A DNA stretch of 20,992 nucleotides. Source: Klebsormidium nitens. Its lineage: Eukaryota; Streptophyta; Klebsormidiophyceae; Klebsormidiales; Klebsormidiaceae. Under the pieces are notes generated by a model. The model ran no database searches. It was not told where the DNA came from and worked only from the letters and a program-made list of their open reading frames with translations. The DNA lies in contig DF237843.1 of NCBI GenBank assembly GCA_000708835.1, positions 1 to 20,992 of the forward strand, read 5' to 3'. Both the position numbers and the translations under genes were made by a program. Of the stretch, positions 9,812 to 18,400 are shown one piece after another. The stretch's first letter is position 1, and every line of letters begins with the position of its first letter.

Positions 9812-9889
9812 GGGTTAATCTTAACCCTCCATTGGAATCTAACCACCGCTTGGTGGTTCGGTTAATATCAACCCTCTGGGTATCTAACC
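9812..9889. repeat. 3' UTR tandem duplication with hairpins
   Basis: Two related units (about 9814-9844 and 9860-9889) share GGTTAAT, AACCCTC and ATCTAACCA. GGGTTAATCTTAACCC (9812-9827) is a perfect palindrome with a 2-base centre. AACCACC/GGTGGTT (9841-9858) forms a 7-bp stem with loop GCTT. It starts six bases after the RNase stop codon, so it is probably transcribed in the 3' UTR. Confidence 0.55.
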
Positions 9890-10322
9890 AGTATTCGGTA
9901 GAAAGCCGAAGAGCCAAAATAAGTCGGTTTAGACTGGCCGAAATTCGGAGGCATCGGCGTGAGGTTTTGTAGCTAGTGAGTTGTCAAGCTCCTGATTATA
10001 TAAGGAGCAGGGACCGTATGAGAGTGGCCAATGAACTCCACGAGGAAGAAACGAGTCCCCTATAAGTCAAATATTTATACGAGGTAGAGAATTGAGTCGG
10101 TCACCGTCCGCTAAGATTTGTCTCTGTCGGCTCGAGCTTGCACAGATCGACGTACCGTCCGAAGAAGAGCGACACAATCAGGTATCCTTTCGCAAAAAAC
10201 GTCCATCAGCGTATGCATATCCCAAATAAACGCTCTCGGTACGTCCCGAGCACTTCCAATGGTGTCAGAGTGTAAGCCCGGGTTTGCCCAGAACAAAAAG
10301 GACCTGATACCTCCTCGCGATG

Positions 10323-10347
10323 TGATTTGCATCAGGTATGCAAATCA
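10323..10347. repeat. Perfect 10-bp hairpin between convergent genes
   Basis: TGATTTGCAT (10323-10332), loop CAGGT, ATGCAAATCA (10338-10347). It could fold in the 3' transcript of either gene or be a remnant of a small inverted-repeat element. Role unknown. Confidence 0.5.
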
Positions 10348-10842
10348 ACTTGACTAACAGAAAATGAGACGGCTTGCAACTCAGTCTCTTTTACTAGCAC
10401 GTTCACATTTGCCATCATGTTAATCACTAACTTTACGCCGGCTTTTATGCACTTTTCATGCGCATGGATGCAATGATGGCGTGACACCTGACGGACGCAT
10501 ATGGTCATCCCGTGGCAGCTTTACACTGGAGCACTTTCAACAAGAACGTATCCAGCTTTCCGTTTCCTGCGTTGCGCTTGGAGTTCCCGACACATGAACC
10601 ATCACACATCACCCCCAGTCGAGGCCGGTGCTAGCTTCAAGCATGTGACAAATCAACGCGACGTGACTTTTCACTAGGTAGTAGCTGTTTTACGGCGAAG
10701 CATGTCTCCAGGCTATTAAAGTTGTCAACAAGGCAATCTGAGATTCACGCACATGCGCCATTGTCTCTCCCTATCGTCGTATATAATCTTACAGACCCTC
10801 TGGTCTTCAATTACCCGCTTAGTAACCTACCTGTCTTACTAA

Positions 10843-13800
10843 TTACGAGTCGGACTGAGACGAAACGCTGTGACGCTCTCGCCATTCTCTTATCTCGATC
10901 ATCAGGGACAGATCGGTGACTAGCATGCAATGCTCGAGCCGTAAGTTTGTCAATGGAGACGTCTTGCGCGTCAACAGCCATCTTGATATGAATTGCCGGT
11001 CATAGTGATGGCCGTCTGCGGCCAACACAGGCTCTTCCATGAAGTCCTGCAAAGGAACCAATGAATGGGTGCAGATATTCACTGTTTACCAGTCTCGAAG
11101 CAGATTTCTGACAGGAAACGTTAACAATCAAATTAACCTCGAGGAAGTATGGCGGGCAGAATCGACACGAGAAGGCAACCAGTCAATCAGAGTCTGTTTA
11201 ACTCAATCGTTAACTATTCTCCTGAAGCGAGCATACCCAAAGCTAGCCCTGTACAGAATGTAACGAGCACCGCGCCGAGATTGGCCAGGATCAAACCGCG
11301 ACACCGGGTGCTTATAGAAGATTTAAAATTGAGCGACGTCCTTCGTCAAAGTGAAACAAGGCCGGCCTCGGAATCGAATTCACGACTCGAGCCTTTCCAG
11401 TGATGCGCAAGAATCGCGTTTCCTCATGTGGCGGGAGCGATTCGATTTTCCGGAAGAGGCGAGTTTTGAAAAAATTCAACGTGGCAAGGAACCTTTCCGG
11501 CCGGTTTCTGTATCCAAGATCCAACTAACACGCTCTCGGTTGCCTTTTACCTTTCTTTCAGAAAAATCTGGCGATTCGAAACCCCGCCAGAAGTCTCATG
11601 TCTCTGAAACCCGCCCGGGCCTATCGACCAACGGTCGAGCCGGCAAGATTCATGGGCACATGTTTGAATCGAGTCGCGCCCCGGAACCGCGTGCACCACT
11701 CATAGAGCTGATGTTAACGGACAAGTCGGACTTGAGAGGGGACAAGCTGAGAGCACGCAAACATTAGACCAAGCAGAATTCTAACGCGCAAACGTTTCAA
11801 CAGAAAGCATAAAAACAAAACCGTTAGCGGAAAGAAAGAGAAGAAGCGGTGATCAAACCTTCACCTGAGAGATCGGACACCTGAATTTGTGGGGCACCTC
11901 TGGCCCCCCCTCTCGTTCCGACGCCGCGAGCGCGCGCGCTTTCATGGCGGTCAGCACCGGCACGATCTGCCTCTCGAGGCTCGGCCGGTCTTTGCGCGCG
12001 GTCTCCGTGCAGGCGATCGCGAGACGCGCGAGCGCGGCCGCGTCCTCCGCGGGCCAGCTCCCCGCGGCCGCGTCTAGAACCGTGCGCAGCCGGCCCGCGG
12101 AAACGGCCTCCGACACCACGCGCCGCAGCCCGACGGGCGGCTTGCCGGTCAGCAGCTGCAACGTTCAGGCAGAAAAGGTTTCACTACATCTGATAAGTTC
12201 ACACGAACTTTTGGCCCTTAACCACGGATGGTTATCAGCTGGTCCAGAAGTGGTTGACTATCCCATAACTGGACTCGGACGATAACCATCTGTGAAAAAA
12301 GGTGAACCATCGGTTACTTGTCCAATAACCCAAGCCTCGAGTCTCGTAACCAGCCTGGTTAAAAGCCAAAATCTTTTGTGGTCAAACGCAAGGGTAAAAA
12401 GTGTGCGGGTGAGATGGGACTTCACTCCAACGCGCAGCCCTTTCAAGAAGCTCAGAATGATTCGTACGTCTCTACCCGAGCGCTCAGAGTTGGAACGGAT
12501 GATGAAGCAACTAGTGAAGCGTGAGATCTCAATGCTATGTCGATTATTCCCGGCTTGGCAGAAAACTCAAACCCGGCCACCCTTGAGCCAACGTCGCTGC
12601 GCATGTTGTGTCCGGTTTGCTTGTTTCGCACGTTAACGCGTTCTCGTGCGTCGCGGATCCGAGCATCTGTTCCCCAGTGCAATGCAAAGGTTGGAACTGC
12701 AATCCTGGACGGATTTGAATGCAGTGTCGATCTCGAGCGGCCTACCTGCAAGAGGACGACGCCAAAAGCGAAGACGTCGGAAGCTGGCCCGTACTCGCCC
12801 TCGTTCGCGTATTGGGGGTCCATGTATGCGAACGTGCCAACGGCAGAGCCCCCACGGGAGGACACGTGGCTGGCCGCCCGGAGGTTTGCCCCGGGCGCGA
12901 GCTGAGGTGCGATCTCCGCCAGGCCGACGTCACACAGCTTGCTGACGAGATTACGGTCTAGGAGGATGTTCGCGGGTTTGACGTCGCTGTAAAAGCGGAG
13001 ATGGCACAGATTATAAGGCGACGTTTTTTGCACCAGTTTCACGTCGCCGTTCGCAAACCACACATTACTTTCTGTGTGATTGTCATCTTTAAAGAACCTT
13101 TCTTGATCCAGTTTACAGCCCCTGGATGAGCGACATCCACTCCGGTGATCGTTTTAGCCAGAGTTCCCTTCATCCGCCTATCAGAAGGACATTCAAGCAA
13201 GGAACCATCAACGTTGGATGACGGCACAACTTTTCTCTGTTATATCTTCAAAAAACGCCCCGCCAGCCCCCTCACCGGTGAATGATGGGGGCGGGCCGGG
13301 CGGAGTGCAGCGCCAGCAGCACGACCGCGACCTCGGCCGCGATGCGCGCGCGCGCCTGCCACGTCAGCGCGGCGCTGCCGCCCGCGCGGTTCAGCCGGTC
13401 ATCCAGACTGCCGTTCGGCATGAGGTCGTATACCAGGCAAGCGCGCGGTTCGAGGCACGTGCCTAGGAGCATCGTGACGTGGGGGTGACGCACGCGGCAG
13501 TGCACTTCGACCTCGCGCTGAAACTCCGCGGGGCCTTGTTGGCCGTGCTCGGACAGGACCTTCGGGAAAACAGTGAAGTTTGGTTAACAGCAAGTTTCAG
13601 ACAACCCGCCGCTTTTGGTTAGAAAAGTTAGCCGGAGTTACAGTAGTTGCTGCTATCATGGGAGACTTGAAGAAGTGACTTGTGTGGCCTTCAGGTTTTC
13701 CGTGTCTCGCAAAATCGACAAAGTGCTCGCAAAGCGCTGTGGTGATAACGTCTGAAAGCAAGAAGGACTTCGCCGAGAACGGATGGGGTTAGTGTGGGGG

Positions 13801-15001
13801 CAAGAGTCAATATGTGCGGATAATGTCACGTTTTGATTACGCTTTCTCATGTCGGGTGCATGAGGAAAGTCCTATGCGCTTCCCTATCATATCCTAATAT
13901 TACTATCAAAGTTTAGTGGTACGGACCTTCACGGCGACCTCGATATGGTCGACCACGCCCTTATACACCGTCCCAAACCCCCCGGTTCCGATTATGTTCG
14001 CCTCCGCGAAGCCCGCGGTCGCGGCCGCGAGATCCGCGTACGCGTATCGCTTCAACGGCGCGTGGTCCAGTAAGCGGCCGGCGCTGCGGCACGCCGCCTT
14101 GGCCACCTTTTCCAGCTCCCACACCTTCGACTGCTCCACGTGAAGCGCCGCCTCTAGTTGTTCCGCTCGCTCCCGTTCCGCCGCGAGCGCAGCGCGGAGT
14201 CCGCCGATCTCGCGCCGCTTGGCGCCAAGCGCCTCCTCGGAGCGGAGCCAGGAAGAGAGAACCGCTTTTTCCGCTGCAGAGAAGACGAGTCCCGGACCGG
14301 AATTCCGGTTGGCGGATCCGTCGGTCCTTGGCGAGATCGGAGCGCGTTGTATGCTTGATGAGGCGTCCGTTACACCGCCACGTGGCGCTTCGGTACCAAC
14401 CCCAGATCCGATCGTTATCGACGAAGAAAAACGGGTGCTTCCGGCAGGAGACGAGGGAGCGGAATGAACAAGGAGGATAGGATCGGCCCCGTAATCACCA
14501 GAAGCCGCGGAATGAGGGGGATTCGTTTCGAGGCGGTGAACCTGGATGAGGCACTCGCGCGCGCGCTGCCCATGAGGGGCGGTGCTCGCGCGGGAAGTGG
14601 ACTCGATCGGAACAAGGTCGGGGGTGCTCGCTCTGAGAGTCGCGGTGCTTGCGGGCGCCGCAGTTATCGTAGTCTCTGCCACGTTGTCTTCATCGGACAG
14701 TGACTGGCCGGAAGACGAGGCGGCTTGCGAACCGACGGCGCGCAGACCAGGCCCTGGGTCAGCTGCCTCGCTGCTCGCGCGCGTTGCCGGGCTGCTCGCG
14801 CGCGGTACTGGACGGCTTGGGCTTCCAGTAAGGGCGTTTGATGGGCCAGCAATAGTGGATGCCGCAGAGGGTGGTGCTTCGGATATGTAAGACGTCCTAG
14901 CCGCAGGCCGTCTTGGAATTGCGGCCTGAGCGAAAGTACTGAGAGGCGCATAGGTGGTGCGAGGAGCCGATACGAGGTTGGGAACCGGCAATGCGTCCCG
15001 C
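10843..15001 (-). CDS. Protein kinase - U-box half (RLCK/PUB type)
   Basis: Five exons in transcript order: 15001-13927, 13559-13276, 12986-12746, 12155-11865, 11046-10843 (TAA). All phases agree. In joined-model numbering: Ser/Pro/Ala-rich linker 454 to about 695; coiled coil about 698-757 (AALAAERERAEQLEAALHVE); kinase about 770-1060 with glycine loop GTGGFG (792-797), VAVK lysine 812, HRDVKPAN (906-913), and CDVGLAEI in place of DFG; U-box about 1078-1145 (CPISQDFMEEPVLAADG, then SPLTNLRLEH). Plant U-box kinases of the RLCK/PUB class also commonly carry DVG, so this fits the family. Expected activities: Ser/Thr phosphorylation and E2-dependent ubiquitin transfer. The usual N-terminal universal-stress domain of that class is missing. 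There is no ATG in the first 1.07-kb exon, so translation must start upstream, most simply in the nucleoporin exons. Confidence 0.85.
11047..11864 (-). other. Intron splitting the U-box
   Basis: An 818-bp intron between CPISQ|GTGAAG and TTTGCAG|GACTTC. It interrupts the U-box just after its first strand. A long + strand frame at 11351-11767 runs through it but has no family likeness and is taken as chance. Confidence 0.75.
12156..12745 (-). other. Intron within the kinase domain, with MITE
   Basis: A 590-bp intron between VVLLQ|GTAGGC (exon end 12746) and TTGCAG|CTGCTGACC. It contains MITE copy 2 at 12200-12380. The rest holds nothing recognised. Confidence 0.75.
12200..12380 (+). mobile_element. 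MITE-like element, copy 2
   Basis: A 181-bp relative of the element at 8633, in the same orientation. It starts CACACGAACTTTTGGCCCTT and ends AAAAGCCAAAATCTTTTGTG, with GGTTACTTGTCCAATAACCC inside (12312-12331). It sits in a kinase-domain intron. No target-site duplication is resolved. Confidence 0.7.
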
Positions 15002-15431
15002 CTGCACAGGTACGTCCGAGATGCGTTTTTGTGTTCCCATATACGGCTTCAATGACCCAGATTATTTTGAAAGAGCGTTTTGAGGAAAATCCTGGATCTG
15101 AAACATGCAGGGGGCTTCACTTGCGGATGACGGCCTAAGAATCTGAATAGTATTGTAGTACTCTCCAGCTGAACCGGGGCTCGGCGGAGGTGCTCAAAAA
15201 CAAAAGTTCAAGGATCCTGATCTGATGATTGAATTCTCAATTTTCACCACGATGACGATGGAAGAAGAAAAATTCATTGAAGTCCTTTGATGCGGGCGGT
15301 CCGACTTGCAAGTTGACATGCCATACCCTCCCCGTGCTAATTCTTTTCACAGAGTGGAATTTGTTTCACCTATCCAGGTCTCTACCGGTTGCTTTGGATC
15401 CTCCAAAGAAATTAATGTCAACTTCGCTTAC
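15002..15431 (-). other. Intron joining nucleoporin and kinase halves
   Basis: A 430-bp stretch between the last propeller exon and the first kinase exon. On the - strand it contains several ATGs (for example at 15319, opening a short frame MSTCKSDRPH that stops about 40 codons on), but no frame resembling a known domain, and no obvious poly(A) signal plus promoter pair. It is either an ordinary intron or a very short intergenic space. Confidence 0.6.
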
Positions 15432-18400
15432 CTAGCAATGGCATAGGCGCCAAGTATGCCGTTGGATGTCAGGTATAGCATAATGGGTAGTGGGGAAGGC
15501 CTACGGTGCCCGCTCGGGAATCTCGGGTCCTCCCACAGAATTTGCGAGGAGGTTATGTCGACGGCTAGTCCAACCACGAAATCTCGCTCCTCTAAAGCTG
15601 GACAAACAACAGAGTCACACTCATACAAACTAATAAGTACATTGGTTGTCCTCCAGGATACACAGAGAAGACTGACTGACGTGGCAGCGTTTGTTGGCGA
15701 CAGCGCAGCAGCGCCCGAGCACGGGAAAGTCTGCGCCTCATGTCGCGCGAAAACTCGAGACAGACGCACAATTTGATAAGCTCCGCATTGCCGAAACTCG
15801 TGTCGCTAGTCACATGACGTGTGTACCGCAAACACAAATTCGAAGAGTTATGAGGACTTTTAACGGCTTACTCGGAGAGCCCACCCACTGAAGCCATTCG
15901 TCTGGCGCACTCCCCCATTTCAACTGTCGCAGCGACTCGAGTTCATAGCCAGCGTTTTCGGCGCTGGGAAGATCCCAACCCAGCAGATTGATTTGCTCGG
16001 AAGCGCTCTTCCGATTAGCAACGAGTATGAAGTTCCTGCAAGCCGCTTCTATCAGATAGTCAACCAACTCAGGTCTGTCAAGAGACATTTCAAGCATAGA
16101 ATCACCCTCTCTGAAGTTGAGTTTTGAACCGCCTCAGATTGAGTTGTCACTACTTCAAGGCACGTACCTAGTGAAGCTGTGCTCTGTTTTCTTACCAAAC
16201 AATCTTTTCATGGCGTAGGAGACGTTCTCCTCTGCGCTTCGTACAAAGGGCAACCGCTCTTCGATTATACAAATGAACATTCGAAGACGACTGGACCTCT
16301 GCTCAAAGCAAAGCAGAGCTGACTTTCGACTGTTGGAAATATTGAAGCGGTTTCCCAAGTTCATCTGGTTGAACCGCACAAATCTTTCTAATCATTCCCA
16401 AACGAATCACGTAAAGAACTGCCGTACTTCGAGAAGGCGGCGGCTTGTGCTGTTCCTACTCTAAAGCGATCGCCCTCGCTGGAAGTAGGCAGATGTGTCA
16501 CTGTCGGGAGCCTGATATATACTACTAAAAGGCATTTGGCAAACCCAAAAACCAGATAACCCGCTCGTGATCGACGTGAAATATGGTGCCTTCTCTTCCT
16601 CAGATTTTGACAAGAACTCTGCCCCTTTGTGATTGGGTGCCTATAGGGTGCGGAGCTTGCATTTCTAGGTTTTGATTTCCATGTTGCTTTCCCCCGAGCA
16701 CGATCCTGTGGATCGAGAAGGATGTTCGCGAAGATTGCAAACTCACCAAGCGCTGATGACAGCTGTGTGCAAGTTCGGTCCCGTGTCTGCTCTTGTTGCT
16801 CCGGGAAGGATGTGCGGGCAGAGGCCGGTGAACAGGATCTGGCTCAGACTGCCGGTTCTGTCCGCAAAATCCGAACCAGTGAATCTCAGGGCGACCAGAG
16901 GGCTTGTGCCGGATCCGGACGCTTGGATTGGGTCCGATTGCACCAGGCCAAGGAGGAGAAGATCAGGGTGAACCCATTCCAGACTGTCGACTGCAAGAAG
17001 TGACGTAGTTCTGATGTAAGACAAGTTGAGATGCTTATCCGTGACGTGGGTCCATCGCTTGCACAGTTTTGCGAGTGCCCTTAGCCTTCGTCTTACCAGG
17101 AAAAAAGGAGACCTTCCAACACAAGGTGATCTAAGGTTGCTAAGAGCGTCAATACTCAGATTAAATGACGAACAGTGCAGGAGAGATGCTTGGTCGTAAG
17201 GCAGGCATCCCCCGTCAAGGTCCCTTTTCTGGTTCACTTATCAGGACAATTCTTTCAGCACCAGCTTCTGAAGTACCCCAGATAAAGTGAGGGGAGAATT
17301 GCGGTTCAGGACGCGGAAAGATTGATCTGTAAGGAAGGTATTCTTGAGTTTCTTGAGTTGCTTGTGCGAGAGGAAAGAATTGCATGGGCCCTATGGTGAT
17401 GCCTTTTACGCGCCCGTGGATAGATACCTGCAACAACCGACTCCGGCCGCCAAACAACATTACCGAATCTGTGGTTCTGCGGGTTTCGCGGTTATCTGAG
17501 AAGCTCGGCGGCGCTCAAAAATGGATAAGAAGGACGACTGGGCGTTCTCACTCCTCTGTTTGATGTCATTGTTCGTCCGGTAGTCTCGAGCTCGCAACCC
17601 AACCGGCAGCTCAAGTTTGGTAGTAGCAATGAACGCCTTAAGATCTGACGTCTTGATGTAGATTGTACCGTCTGTGGATACGTAGGCCACGTGGCGTCCA
17701 TCGGGGCTCCAAGAAGCTGTAAGAAGTAAGAGGTTAACTGCGTCAGTCACGGCAAAGGAACGCGTGCACAGATTGGCCAGAGCAGGTGCGGTGCACTATG
17801 GTCCGAAGAGGGAATCCGTGTCACGGACGTATCTCCAACTTGAGGTCGATGTCAAGAGCGCACGATCTCAGTCGAAACTGATTGGCTGATTATCTTTGGA
17901 ATGGTCTCTGTCCAGGCCTTGATTTGAGATTTGAGCCTCAGACTCCGACGAGCATGATAAGCGAAGCGAGGTACTCACTACCTGCTGACTATTATCGGTG
18001 CGATGATGGCCTCACGTATCTAGAAAATTGGAAAGACCGCCTTTGGAAAGCGTTGCGCGAAGAAAGCTCAAAACAAGTCCAGCCCAAGAGTATGCTTTGA
18101 GAAACCGGAAGTGGAATGAATGTACCACTTGAAAATGCACGGTAACGCACACGAGATGTTCAAGGTCTGCTCTGTAAGTCAAGACTTACTCTAATCACAG
18201 CTGAAACAAGCACGCCTGAGAGACAGAGGCGAACGCACCAAGTTTCTACAGCCCGTTTGCGAATGCTGGCATTAAACCTCTCCAAAGGTGAAATTGACTC
18301 TTGCCATTCACGTGTTTTGAAGCCCATCAGTCTGCCACACTAAGTCTTGATTCCTTGTGGAGTCAGGCCTATGTTGAGTTGGACCAGTTGCCCGGGCTCC

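Larger units (their letters stand above)
9807..10842. other. Convergent intergenic region
   Basis: This lies between the TAG of the + strand RNase gene and the TAA of the - strand U-box gene, so it should hold both 3' UTRs and poly(A) sites. Seen: a small tandem duplication with hairpins (9812-9889), a 10-bp stem-loop at 10323-10347, and an AATAAA at 10224-10229. No gene is supported. Short frames at 10111-10357 lie antisense to each other and resemble no family. Confidence 0.6.

Noticed and set aside
11351-11767. A 138-residue + strand frame
   Set aside because: It lies in the U-box intron, shows no domain, and is probably chance.
12452-13063. A 203-residue - strand frame containing kinase motifs
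   Set aside because: It reads correctly only over the exon 12746-12986; both ends run into introns with good GT and AG sites, so it is not a gene of that length.
13906-14991. Kinase frame treated as a complete protein starting at TTG 14991
   Set aside because: A TTG start is not expected in a nuclear gene, and an AG acceptor at 15002 shows the exon continues from upstream.
15200-15319. Separate first exon for the kinase starting at ATG 15319
   Set aside because: It gives only a short unrelated frame (MSTCKSDRPH...) that stops about 40 codons on; it is not excluded, but it has no supporting likeness.
15810-16097. Upstream extension of the nucleoporin exon starting at MLEMSLDRPEL
   Set aside because: Splicing at 16035 joins AW to NFILVANRK with the right phase and family spacing, whereas the extension joined to the previous exon gives TGA.
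16155-16379. Possible extra nucleoporin exon with a good GTAAGA donor
   Set aside because: No frame resembles the propeller, and it is not needed: the flanking exons join in phase without it.
17215-17460. Open - strand frame with SPHFIWGTSEAGAERIVLIS
   Set aside because: It looked like a propeller strand, but its inclusion breaks the phase, and the clear DSLEWVHPDLLLLG strand follows from the next exon instead.
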